Source of the DNA: Halapricum salinum
GTDB lineage: Archaea; Halobacteriota; Halobacteria; Halobacteriales; Haloarculaceae
Direction: 5' to 3'
DNA length: 64,000 nt
Assembly (NCBI RefSeq): GCF_004799665.1
Contig: NZ_CP031310.1
Span: 2,968,887-3,032,886 of the forward strand
Shown here: positions 26,397-36,000 of the stretch, in pieces
Layout: each line of letters opens with the position of its first letter
Numbering within the stretch: the stretch's first letter is position 1
Program-made: the position numbers and the translations under genes
Notes under the pieces: model-generated
Told to the model about the DNA's origin: nothing
Seen by the model: only the letters and a program-made list of their open reading frames with translations
The model's database searches: none

Positions 26397-26753
26397 TCAG
26401 GCCTCGTCGATCGGGATCGTCGCCGACGGTGCGGCGGTCTGTTTCGGCAGGCGCAGTTCGAGCACGCCCTGATCGACGCTGCCTTTTGCGCCGTCGCCGG
26501 TCGCGTCCGGTGGCAACGGCAACTCGACGTCGAGAAACAGCGAGCGCTCCTCCTCGACGTACTCGAAGCCAGCAGGGAGGTCTTTCTCACGCCGCGCTTC
26601 GATGATCACTCGGCCGCGCTCGACGCGGGCGTCGACCGTCTCACTGGTCGCGCCGGGGAGATCGACGAGCAACAGGTACGCGTCGTCGCTCTCCAGCACG
26701 TCGGCGTACACTGCATCGGGCAACTCTCGCAGGGCATCACGCAGCGCTGACAT
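26397..26753 (-). CDS. Hsp20/alpha-crystallin family chaperone
   Basis: ATP-independent small heat-shock protein of 118 aa. The alpha-crystallin domain spans about residues 22-112: DAYLLLVDLPGATSETVDA at the first strand pair, VEEERSLFLDVELPLPPDA, and the ending GVLELRLPK, matching the family's GVLxVxxP element. The N-terminal arm is short and the C-terminal IxI-like tail is IPI (ATIPIDEA). It holds unfolding proteins as oligomers. It is transcribed toward the ABC1 kinase gene. Confidence 0.9.
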   Translation of the reverse strand: MSALRDALRELPDAVYADVLESDDAYLLLVDLPGATSETVDARVERGRVIIEARREKDLPAGFEYVEEERSLFLDVELPLPPDATGDGAKGSVDQGVLELRLPKQTAAPSATIPIDEA

Positions 26754-26806
26754 ACGCTCCCGTTAGGGCGGCACCGGGAAAAACACGGTGGTCGCGCCAG
26801 CATCCA

Positions 26807-27568
26807 TCACAGCGCGAGTGCGATGGCAGCGCCCACGAATACGAGGCCCAGCACCGTCGGCAAAATCCCGATCTTCACCTGCTCCCACGCGACGCCGCGC
26901 TCACGACTGTCGGCGACGAGAAACCGCCGGACACCGTCGCCGTCGACGCGAACGTTGACCTCGCCCGCACGGCTCCCGGCTGCGGGATCGTAGTGGGCGT
27001 AGCCGTAGACGTAACAGTCCTCACCGGGGTCGAGCCGCCGCTCGACGAATCGCTGTTCCTCGCCGAGATTGATCCCGGCGAACGTCGCGTCGGCGGCCCC
27101 TTCCTGGGAGTCGACGTTCGGATTGGACGCGACGAACGCCCGCAGCCGATCCGGTAGTTCCGTCCCTGCCGGAACTTTCACGTCGTGTTCGTCCAGATGG
27201 CGAACCGAGCCAGCTGGTTCGATCCGACAACTGGCCGTCTCGTCGGTTAGTCGAAAGGGCCCGCCGCGGAGGCCCTGATCGAGGGTCTTCCAGTGGACGC
27301 CGCCCTCGCCGGTGGTTTCTGCCTCCTGCACCTCCCACTCACAGAGCAGACAGTCGGCACCCGAGAACGGCGACTCGACGGTCCCCTCGTCGGACTGGGC
27401 CGTGCCCTGAAGTTCGGCAGGACCGGGGTCGTTCACCACGTCGGCGATGGCCGTCGGCTCACCGCGGTAGATCCGCGTGGCGAACCACAGCTCACGGGCC
27501 CCGAGTGCGAACACGGCCAGTCCGACCAGCGCGAGCAGCGCCGCACCGACGAGCGTGATCGCAACCAT
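26807..27568 (-). CDS. membrane protein with GIDE-like domain
   Basis: Protein of 253 aa built like the one at 16058-16900: an N-terminal helix (LVGAALLALVGLAVFALGA), a soluble GIDE-like domain (PAELQGTAQSDEGTVESPFS, CLLCEWEVQEAE, then RFVERRLDPGEDCYVYGYAH) and a C-terminal helix (ILPTVLGLVFVGAAIALAL). There is no RING finger. The start at 27568 is set by its upstream neighbour, whose stop lies one base away (TGACATGG), so the gene is the second of an operon with the inositol-phosphatase gene. Function unknown. Confidence 0.75.
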   Translation of the reverse strand: MVAITLVGAALLALVGLAVFALGARELWFATRIYRGEPTAIADVVNDPGPAELQGTAQSDEGTVESPFSGADCLLCEWEVQEAETTGEGGVHWKTLDQGLRGGPFRLTDETASCRIEPAGSVRHLDEHDVKVPAGTELPDRLRAFVASNPNVDSQEGAADATFAGINLGEEQRFVERRLDPGEDCYVYGYAHYDPAAGSRAGEVNVRVDGDGVRRFLVADSRERGVAWEQVKIGILPTVLGLVFVGAAIALAL

Positions 27569-27569
27569 G

Positions 27570-28424
27570 TCACTCGATCGCAGCCTGGATCGAATCGACG
27601 ACGGCGTCGTGGGTCCTGCCGTTGGAGGCCACGAGCCCGTCGGTCTCGGCGCTCCATGCACTGCCGTCGGGATCGGTGACTGTCCCACCCGCCGCCTCGA
27701 CGAGTTTCACGCCAGCCAGCGTGTCCCAGGCGGTGATCGGCTCGGTCGTCACGGCCGCGTCTAGCTCGCCGCTTGCGACCATCGCCAGCGTCGCCTGGAA
27801 GCTCCCGAACCGGCGGCTGTCACCGAATCTCGCGGCGACTTCGCGTGCCAGTGCTCCGAACTGCTCGCTGCGGTCGCCAGCCCAGTAGGCGACCAGTCCG
27901 ACGGCGAACGTCTCGGGGTCGTCACGTTGGCTCGTCACCAGGGTCTCGCCGTTGCGCGTGGCGCTGTCCGGCCCCGCGGTATAGATGTCCTGCAAAGAGG
28001 GGAGGTACGTCCCGGCTGCGACCGTCTCGCCGTCGTCGACGGCCGCGACGCTGGTCGTCCAGAGCCTGATCCCGCGTGCGAAGTTCGCCGTTCCGTCGAT
28101 CGGGTCGACGACCCAGCACGGTCCCGTCTCTGGAACGCTATCGACTACTTCACCCGCGCGCTGGATCGGTGTGGGAGCGTCGGGCGCATCCTCGCCGCCC
28201 GGGTTCTCGAAACTCTCCTCTGTGAGGAACGCTTCGTTGGGAAACTCTTGCACGATCGTGTGGACGACCTGACGCTGGGCCTCCCGGTCGGCGTCGGTCA
28301 CCAGGTCGTTCTTGTTCGCTTTGGTCTCGATCGTCAACTCCCCCCGGAAGATGTCCCGTGCGACCGCCCCACCGGCGCGGACCGCCCGCTCGGTCAACGC
28401 CGCACGCTGTCTCGCGTCACTCAT
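27570..28424 (-). CDS. inositol monophosphatase family protein
   Basis: Mg-dependent sugar- or inositol-phosphate phosphatase (possibly acting on fructose-1,6-bisphosphate), 284 aa. Metal motifs: the first Glu region FLTEES, the signature WVVDPIDGTANFARG, and the C-terminal AWDTLAGVKLVEAAGG. The N-terminus KANKNDLVTDADREA is also typical. Start 28424 (MSDARQR) is chosen; upstream residues in the same frame do not resemble the family. It is translationally linked to the GIDE-like gene downstream (1-nt gap). Confidence 0.9.
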   Translation of the reverse strand: MSDARQRAALTERAVRAGGAVARDIFRGELTIETKANKNDLVTDADREAQRQVVHTIVQEFPNEAFLTEESFENPGGEDAPDAPTPIQRAGEVVDSVPETGPCWVVDPIDGTANFARGIRLWTTSVAAVDDGETVAAGTYLPSLQDIYTAGPDSATRNGETLVTSQRDDPETFAVGLVAYWAGDRSEQFGALAREVAARFGDSRRFGSFQATLAMVASGELDAAVTTEPITAWDTLAGVKLVEAAGGTVTDPDGSAWSAETDGLVASNGRTHDAVVDSIQAAIE

Positions 28425-28597
28425 ACGACATGGTGGCGAGTCGACCGCCATAGCCGCTTTGTTTTGCTCCCGACGGGACCACACGGGGGTGAAACCGATT
28501 GTCGAAACCGCACTCATAGTGATTACTGTCTCGATTTACCGAGATGAGCGCGCGCCTTCGTGCGGTCAATGCGGAACAGACCGACAGTACTCACCTC

Positions 28598-30430
28598 TCA
28601 GACGTTCGGTAGCCGCGCGAGGGAGTTCGACCGCTCCTCGAACAGCGCCCGGAAAAGCTTCCGTTCAGCCGCACGGAGATGCTGGGTGAACGTCGACTGG
28701 CTGATGTCCATCATCGAGGCGACCGCTTCGCCGTTCGTCTCGCGTGGCCACTCGAAGAAGCCGGCGAAATACGCCGTCTGGGCCGCCTCGAGCTGGCGAG
28801 TCGTCAGCGACTCTTCGAGTGCAGCGCGGAACTCGGTCTCGAACGGCGACTCGCGCTCGCGCTCGCGTTGCGCTATCAGATCGAGCGGGGGATACACCGA
28901 CTTGGCAGCCTCGACGAGGGCTCGCACGTCGTTCGACGGCGAGACGTCCGCGACGAGCCGTCCCTGTCCGTCAGTGATCTCGAGAGCGGTCACAGCCGCC
29001 CCGTACCGAGCGAGCGTCGTGACTACCGAGTCGTCGATCCCGAGCCGGAAGACGGACGCTTCGTCGTGGACACACACCCGTTGGGCGGTCCGTATCCCCG
29101 GCGTGTCCGAGACGTCCTCGGCGACTTCGGGCCCGTCACAATCCCGCACGGAAACGTAGGCGATACACCCGTCGCCCTCGTCGCTCATACCCGCCAGTTC
29201 GAGTGTGCCCCCGATCGCCTCTGAGAGGCGGACGAACGGATCGTCGACCCCTTCGACCCGGAACTCCAGTTCCGTCACGTCGTCGGAAGCGAGCGTCTGC
29301 CTGCTCTCGGCCGCGTTGATCGCGTCTCCGACAGTCAGCCCGAGGTCGGCGAACAGCCCCTGGTCGATCGCCTCGAAGGCATTGTCCCGGGCCGCGTCGA
29401 CGAAGAGCACCCCGTACTCGGCGTTCTGGTACGACAGTGGAACGAGGACACCAGTCGCCGCCGCCGGGTCTGTGACTTCTTCGAGTGTCGAATCGACGAA
29501 CGACGGCCGACCCTGGTCGAGAACTTCCGCAACGGCCGTTCTGCCGGCACCGGTCGCGAAGCGTTCCCCGTAGACCCCCGCCTCGTCAGTGCCGGCAGCG
29601 GTCCGGACGGTTACTCGCTCGGCGAAGGCCCCCGTATCGAGAATGCAGGCCGCCTCGAAGAGCTCCGACCGCGAGAAACGATCACAGACAGCCCGCTCGA
29701 TTTCCTCCCGCGTCGACGCCGCGACGAGGTCGCGGTTGACGTCCCGGAGCACCTCGTTCGTGTTGTTGAGGCGATCGAGACGGTCGTTCTGCTGTTCGAT
29801 GCGGTGCTGGCGTTCCTTGCGGTCGGTGACGTCCCGTTCGACGGCGACGTAGCGTTCGATATCGCCGTCATCGTCCGTAACTGGTGCGATCGTCATGTCG
29901 ACCCAGCAGTGCTCGCCGGACCTGGTCTGGTTCACGATCTCACCCTCCCAGACCGATCCCGAGGAGATCTGATCCCACATCTCCGCGTAGAAGTCCTCGT
30001 CGTGCTCGCCGGACTTCCAGAGCCGTGGGTTCTCACCGACGACCGCGTCGGGATCGTGCCCGACGACGCTCTCGACCGCGGGGTTCGCGTACTCGATAGT
30101 TCCGTCGGTGTCCGTCAGGAGGATGGCGTGGCCGGCGTGTTCGATGGCCTTGCGAAACCCGCGGAGGCGATCGGTGAGGCGCTTCTCTTCGACGACATAA
30201 CTGGAGAGATAGTAGACGGTCAACAGCGCGAGGACGCTCACTGCCAGGCCGGGGAGTTCCTCGATCGGACTCGTGGCGTGTCGTGCAGACAGCATCTGGC
30301 GGGTCGCCATCAGCGACAGCATCACCGTGAGGAATCCGAACCGTCTGTCGCCGCTCCGTGACAGGAGCACGAGCGAGTAGCCCACGCCGGCGACGCGCAG
30401 GACGATCGATACGAGAATCACGACGTTCAC
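28598..30430 (-). CDS. bat/DmsR-type regulator: membrane helices, PAS, GAF and HTH domains
   Basis: Sensor-transcription factor of 610 aa. Order: two or three N-terminal membrane helices (residues 1-80), a PAS domain (about 90-210, AIEHAGHAILLTDTDGTIEY to VAVERDVTDRKE), a coiled linker, a GAF domain (about 230-375), a bacterio-opsin-activator middle domain, and a C-terminal HTH (LTTRQLEAAQTAYFAGFFEW, then DISQSTFTQHLRAAERKL). The HTH_10 ending is characteristic of Bat and DmsR proteins. It is divergent from the molybdoenzyme operon and is its most likely regulator, as DmsR is for DMSO reductase in Halobacterium and Haloferax (by analogy). The signal is probably redox or oxygen related (inference). 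Confidence 0.88.
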   Translation of the reverse strand: MNVVILVSIVLRVAGVGYSLVLLSRSGDRRFGFLTVMLSLMATRQMLSARHATSPIEELPGLAVSVLALLTVYYLSSYVVEEKRLTDRLRGFRKAIEHAGHAILLTDTDGTIEYANPAVESVVGHDPDAVVGENPRLWKSGEHDEDFYAEMWDQISSGSVWEGEIVNQTRSGEHCWVDMTIAPVTDDDGDIERYVAVERDVTDRKERQHRIEQQNDRLDRLNNTNEVLRDVNRDLVAASTREEIERAVCDRFSRSELFEAACILDTGAFAERVTVRTAAGTDEAGVYGERFATGAGRTAVAEVLDQGRPSFVDSTLEEVTDPAAATGVLVPLSYQNAEYGVLFVDAARDNAFEAIDQGLFADLGLTVGDAINAAESRQTLASDDVTELEFRVEGVDDPFVRLSEAIGGTLELAGMSDEGDGCIAYVSVRDCDGPEVAEDVSDTPGIRTAQRVCVHDEASVFRLGIDDSVVTTLARYGAAVTALEITDGQGRLVADVSPSNDVRALVEAAKSVYPPLDLIAQRERERESPFETEFRAALEESLTTRQLEAAQTAYFAGFFEWPRETNGEAVASMMDISQSTFTQHLRAAERKLFRALFEERSNSLARLPNV

Positions 30431-30720
30431 GGCCGGACACCTCCCGACGAACGGTGACGGCGAGTTCGTTCAGCGGACCGGTTCATGGCTCGAACTTGTT
30501 CGCCACCCAGTATATGAACCGAGCGCGTTCTCAGAAACTGGGACGCGGTGAGACGGGGGTCTCGTGACGGCCGTGACCCCCGATCCAAAGAGTATTGGGT
30601 GGGTGGTTATACCCCACTTTGCCGGACCAAACAGTATCGGTGGTACACTCTCTACGCCGTCTCTCGTAGCTATACGTGTATGATCCGAACGAGCGAGATG
30701 GAGTCCGACCGGTGGTTACG
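30431..30720. promoter_or_regulatory. divergent promoter region of regulator and molybdoenzyme operon
   Basis: Minus-strand TATA candidate GTTCATATACTGG (about 30507-30519) serves the regulator. On the plus side GGGTGG-TTATA-CCCCAC (about 30600-30617) is an inverted repeat around an AT core, and AGCTATACGTGTA (about 30667-30680) is a TATA candidate about 45 nt before the ATG at 30721. The inverted repeat is a plausible binding site for the neighbouring bat-type regulator. These calls are by eye. Confidence 0.5.
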
Positions 30721-31767
30721 ATGAGTCGCTCAGGCGAGGACGGGCGCGCGCCCGGCGTGCCGGACGTGGGCCGGACCACACTCGACGAGATGGTCGATCA
30801 CGAGCGAACCGACCCTCGCGAAGAGTTAGCCAGGACCGATCACGACACCGACCTGGGGCTGGCGATGGCCGAGGACGCAAAGCGGGTCTCCCGGGGCGAC
30901 CTCTCCGCCGAGGAGTTCTGGGAGCGATACGACGAGCGCGCCGAGCGAGAGTTCGGTGACGCTTACCGCGAGACGCCGAACCCCGCGATCGACAGCGACG
31001 ACCAGACAATCGACGCCGGGACCGCCGATTCGCTGGGCTGTTCAGTCGGCTCGATGGAGTCGGTAGCGTGTGACCTTCGAGCACAGGACGAGACGGACGC
31101 GGCCGCGGAGTCCTCCAGCGACGTGACCGACGGTGACGAGCGCTGGGGGATGGTGATCGACCTCCAGAAGTGCGTCGGCTGTGACTCCTGTTCGGTCGCC
31201 TGCAAGGCCGAGAACCGGACGCCGCCGGGGGTCTCCTACAACGTCGTGATGGAGGAGGAACACGGCGAGTTTCCGAACGTCACGCGGACGAACGTCCCCC
31301 GGCCCTGTATGCAGTGTGAGAACCCCCCGTGCGTGCAGGTCTGTCCGGTCAGCGCGACCTACAAGATGGACAACGGCGTGGTCAACATCGACTACGACCG
31401 CTGTATCGGCTGTCGGTACTGTATGATCGCGTGCCCGTACGGGGCGCGGTACTTCGACTTCGGGGAGAACTACGACGACGAGGTCGAGGAAGCCGGCGAG
31501 ATCACTAGCCCCGAGTACGGCGTCGACCGCGGCGCGCGCGAAGACGGCGAGTCCCCGATCGGCAACGTCAGGAAGTGCAGTTTCTGTACGCATCGCCTCG
31601 AACGCGGCGAGGAGCCGGCCTGTGTCGAGACCTGCGTCGGCGACGCCCGGAATATGGGCGACCTCGATGATCCCGACAGCGAGGTCTCGAAGATGGCCGA
31701 CTCCTCGCGGGCGTTCCAGCTCAAAGAGAGCGAGGGCACCGATCCCAACGTCTACTACCTGGAGTAA
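30721..31767 (+). CDS. 4x[4Fe-4S] ferredoxin-type electron-transfer subunit (B subunit) of a molybdoenzyme
   Basis: Iron-sulfur subunit of 348 aa that would wire the membrane subunit to the catalytic subunit. Sixteen cysteines form four clusters: [42 protein letters not shown] and CSFCTHRL...CVETC. The family norm is about 200-250 aa. Here the first 140 residues are an acidic extension ([18 protein letters not shown] and [20 protein letters not shown]) with no cluster motif, a haloarchaeal N-terminal domain of unknown role. No Tat signal is seen, so export probably depends on the catalytic partner. It is first in the operon; the downstream gene starts 3 nt after its stop. Confidence 0.9.
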   Translation: MSRSGEDGRAPGVPDVGRTTLDEMVDHERTDPREELARTDHDTDLGLAMAEDAKRVSRGDLSAEEFWERYDERAEREFGDAYRETPNPAIDSDDQTIDAGTADSLGCSVGSMESVACDLRAQDETDAAAESSSDVTDGDERWGMVIDLQKCVGCDSCSVACKAENRTPPGVSYNVVMEEEHGEFPNVTRTNVPRPCMQCENPPCVQVCPVSATYKMDNGVVNIDYDRCIGCRYCMIACPYGARYFDFGENYDDEVEEAGEITSPEYGVDRGAREDGESPIGNVRKCSFCTHRLERGEEPACVETCVGDARNMGDLDDPDSEVSKMADSSRAFQLKESEGTDPNVYYLE

Positions 31768-31769
31768 TC

Positions 31770-33038
31770 ATGGCAACTGAACAATCGCGATTCGATTTCG
31801 ATCCCGGTTTCCTGGACGACCGACTCCGCGTCGCCTGGTACGCCGTACTGGGCGTGCTGTTGCTGATCGGCGGCTACGCGATGTGGCTGCGGCTCACCCA
31901 GGGCATGCGGAGTACGAACCTGACGAGCACGACCCCGTGGGGCGCGTGGGTCGCCTTCTACATCTACTTCGTCGGCCTCTCGGCGGGCGCGTTCCTCGTG
32001 AGCACGCTGGCCAACGTCTTCGGTATCGAGAAGCTCCACCGGATCGACCGGGACGCGCTGTTCGCGGCGATCATCAGCATGGTCGTCGCGCTGCTGTTCG
32101 TCTGGACCGACCTCGGCCGGATGGACCGGATGTTCTACCCGTTCGTCTGGCGGCAACTCACGTCGCCGCTGTCCTGGGAGGTCCACGCCTACGTCGCCTA
32201 CATCCTGGTGCTGGTCGCGGAACTGTACTTCTCGATGCGATACGATCTCGCCCGGATCGCCGAGCACGGGTCGGGACTGCGGTCGCGGCTCAGCGCACTC
32301 CTGACCCTCGGCCGCCGGGCGACGACCGACGCATCCCGGGCGACCGACCGGACGTGGCTCAAGCGGGCCGGTATCCTCGGGATCCCGCTGGCGATCTTCC
32401 TCGTCCACGGCGGGACCGGCGTGCTCTTCGCGGTCTCGAAGGCCCGTCCGTACTGGAACAGCGGGCTGTTCCCGGTGATCTTCATCGTCTCTGCTGTCCT
32501 CTCGGGAACGGCGCTGGTAATGGTGCTGTACGTCCTCCGGACGCGGCTGTTCGACGGCGAGTCCGTTGACCGAGACCTCCTCGAGCGCCTCTCGGTACTG
32601 CTGGCCGTGTTCATCATCGTCGACGCGGCCCTGACCGCCATCGAGGCGCTGATCGCCGTCGCAAGCCTCCACCCCCACGAACTAGAGACCTGGAGCATCA
32701 TCCTCTTCGGCGAGATGTCGTGGTCGTTCTGGTGGTTCATGGTCGGCTTCGGCTGGGTGTTCCCGCTCGTGATGGTCTCGAAGCGCTCCTGGCGGCGCAC
32801 CCCGTGGCTGATGGTCGTCGCCGGACTCAGCGTCGTGATCGGCATCGTCGCGGTCCGGTTCAACATCGTCGTCCCGCCGCAGATCCTCCCCGTCATGGAG
32901 GGGCTCCCCCACGGCTCGTACTTCCCATCGGCCGTGGAGTGGGCCACCAGCGCCGGGATGATTGCAGTCGGCCTGCTGCTGTACACGATCGGCGCGGAAC
33001 TGCTTCCCCTTACCCCACTCGATCGAGGTGATAACTGA
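31770..33038 (+). CDS. nrfD: NrfD/PsrC-type quinol-interacting membrane subunit
   Basis: Polytopic membrane protein of 422 aa with about nine or ten hydrophobic helices. Features of the NrfD/PsrC family are TTPWGAWVAFYIYFVGLSAG near the first quinone-site helices, the acidic LADVFGIEKL-type turn (TLANVFGIEKLHRIDR), DLGRMDRMFYP, and a late LFGEMSWSFWWFMVGFGWVF. It would exchange electrons with menaquinol and pass them to the Fe-S subunit. NrfD rather than DmsC favours a polysulfide, tetrathionate or arsenate/selenate reductase type of complex. The stop overlaps the next start by one base. Confidence 0.9.
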   Translation: MATEQSRFDFDPGFLDDRLRVAWYAVLGVLLLIGGYAMWLRLTQGMRSTNLTSTTPWGAWVAFYIYFVGLSAGAFLVSTLANVFGIEKLHRIDRDALFAAIISMVVALLFVWTDLGRMDRMFYPFVWRQLTSPLSWEVHAYVAYILVLVAELYFSMRYDLARIAEHGSGLRSRLSALLTLGRRATTDASRATDRTWLKRAGILGIPLAIFLVHGGTGVLFAVSKARPYWNSGLFPVIFIVSAVLSGTALVMVLYVLRTRLFDGESVDRDLLERLSVLLAVFIIVDAALTAIEALIAVASLHPHELETWSIILFGEMSWSFWWFMVGFGWVFPLVMVSKRSWRRTPWLMVVAGLSVVIGIVAVRFNIVVPPQILPVMEGLPHGSYFPSAVEWATSAGMIAVGLLLYTIGAELLPLTPLDRGDN

Positions 33039-36000
33039 TGTCAACCGACTCCCCGGACGATCGTACCGAACCCGAAGACAGCGCGTCCCTCACGCGGCGT
33101 GATCTCGTGAAAGCCGTCGGCGCCGTCGGCCTCGTCGGCGGGGCCAGCGCCGCGACCGTGAACGTCGACACCGACGACCTCTGGACCGACGACCAGCAGC
33201 ACTACGTCGGCGACGACCACGGCGAGTACGGCGCGAGCGACGTTATCCACACGACCTGCGGGCAGTGCAACACCTTCTGTCCGATCAAGGTCCGCCTCGC
33301 CGACGAGAGCGGGACCGGCGAGTACAGTTCGCTCGTCCGCAAACTGGCGGGCAACCCCTACTCGTTTCTCAACACCCAGCCGTTCTCGCAAGTGCCCTAC
33401 GACAGCGACCCCGAGGACGTCGCGATGGGCGACGTCGAGGGCAGCGGCGACGTCACCGCCGACCGCTGGTCGCTGTCGGGCGGCCGGATCTGCCTGAAGG
33501 GCCAGGCCGGCATCCAGACGGCCTTCGACAGCTACCGGGTCCGCAAACCGATGAAGCGGGTCGGCCCTCGGGGCTCCGGCGAGTGGAAGACCGTCTCCTG
33601 GGAGCAGGCCATCGAGGACATCGTCGAGGGCGACGACGAACTCGGTCACCCGGGTCTGCGCGACCTCTGGGGGTACGCACCCCAGGACGCAGTCATGAGC
33701 GACTGGGAGGCCGTCCAGAACGACGAGATGGACAAGGCGGACTTCGACGAGAAGTGGGGCGACGCGCTCGTCGACACCGACCACCCGGACCTCGGGCCGA
33801 AGGCCAACCAGATCGTCGACGTCGGCGGATTCCGTCGGAACTTCATCCGGACCCGGCTGTGGCACCAGGGACTGGGGTCGATCAACAGTGTCCACCACGC
33901 CGGGACCTGTGGCTTCTCCAGCGTCCTCGGGAACGTCCGCTCGCACGCCGGCAAAAAGAAGCGCCAGTACCCCGACATCGAGAACTGCGAGTACCTGCTG
34001 GTGTGGGGGACCAACCCGATGGTCGCCAACAAGGGACCGACCTGGCTCGCCCCCAAACTCACGAACGCCATCGAGGACGGCATGCGGATGGACGTGATCG
34101 ACCCCCGGATGTCCAAGACCGCCGAGAAGGCCGACACCTGGGTGCCGGTCGAACCCGGCGCGGACGGCGCGCTCGCGCTCGGGATGGCCCGCTGGATCCT
34201 CGAACACGACCGCCACGATACCGAGTACCTGCGGAACCCTGCCGAGAGCGCCGCCGAGGCGGACGGCGAGCCCACGTGGAGCGACGCGACCCACCTCGTC
34301 CTCGTCGACGAGGAGGCCGGCCCCAAGGCGCGCGCGTCGGACCTCGGACTCGTCCCCGAGGATCACGACCTCGCGGACGACTTCGTGGCCGTCGACGCGT
34401 CGACCGGCGAGCCCCGCCCCGTCAGCGAGATCGAGACGGGCGTTCTCGACGTGGCGATGACCGTCGACGGGGCCGCCGTCGAGAGCGTCTGGAGCCAGTA
34501 CCGTGACCGGGTGTTCGAGTACACGATCGAAGAGTACGCCGAGATGGCGGGGGTTTCCGTCGAGCGGATCGAAGAGATCGCCGACGAGTTCACCAGCCAC
34601 GGCAAACGGGCGGCGATCATGGCTTACCGCGGCCCGGCGAAACACACCAACGGGTTCTACAACACCCGCGCCATCGCGACGCTGCAGCACCTCGTCGGCA
34701 ACTACGACTGGAAGGGCGGCCAGATCACGCCCTACGCGGGCTACAGCACGATGTCCGGCCGGTACGAACTCGGGCAGGTCCCCGACGGTCACTCGCCGTG
34801 GGGAATCCCGCTGCTGCGCGGCGGAGTCAACTACGAGGACACCTCGCTGTTCGAGCGCGACGACGGGTACCCCGCGAAGCGACCGTGGTTCCCCGTCGCG
34901 CCACCGCAGGCCACCCAGGAGCTGTACGGCAGCGCCGCCGACGAGTACCCCTACGGCGTCGAGGCCCTGTTCATCCGGCCGTACTCGAATAACCACGTGC
35001 TGGCCGTGGCCGGCGGCGACGAAATCCCAGACATCCTGGGCGACCCCGACACCATCCCGCTCGTGGTCGCCTCGGACACGGTGATCGGCGAGACGAGCAA
35101 GTACGCCGACTACATCCTGCCGGAACCGACCTACCTCGAACGCTGGGAGAACTTCGGCACGTACCCGAACAAGCGCCTGGCCGACGAGAAGATCAGTCAG
35201 CCGGCCATCAGCGTCGTCCCGGATGCCCGTCCGTTCGAGGACGTGCTGATCGATCTCTGGAAGGAGATGGACCTCCCTGGCGTCGGCGAGGACGCGATCC
35301 CCGACAGCGAGGGAACGCTGTGGCCGCTCGATCAGGCCGAGGACTTCTACCTGAAACTGACGGCGAACATCGCTTACTCCCGGGAGCCGGTCCCCGACGC
35401 CGAGGAGGACGAACTGCGGGCCTTCCGGGAGAGCCACGAGAAGGGGCTGGGCGACGCCTTCGATCTCGAGCGCTGGAAGCAGGCCGTCGGAGACGAGGAG
35501 TGGGCGAAGGTCGTCACAGTACTCAACCGGGGCGGGCGCTTCGAGGAGCCGGTCGAAAACTACGCCGAGCGCTACGCCGAGCACGGTCACGACTACGACT
35601 ACGCCGACCGCTTCGACGACAGCAACGCCTACGACGGCGAGCACATGCGCTACAAGCTCGGCTCGCGCGTTGACTTCTACAGCGAAGTCGTCCCCAACGG
35701 CAAACACTCCTACACCGGTGAGCGGTTCGATCCGCTGCCGCGGGTCGACGACGTGGAACACTACGACGGTCAGGTCCAGGCGGCGGTCACCGACGAGGGC
35801 GATCCCGAGCGCCCCCTGCGGCTGATCAACTGGAAGCCCAGGACCCAGGGGATGCACCGGACCCAGAACAGTCCGTGGTTGCGGGAGACCCGGCCCGAGA
35901 ACCCGGTGTGGATCAACCCCCGCGACGCCGACGGGCGCGGGATCGAGAACGGCGACGAGATCACCGTCGACGCCGGCCGCCGCGAGGTCGAGGGTATCGC

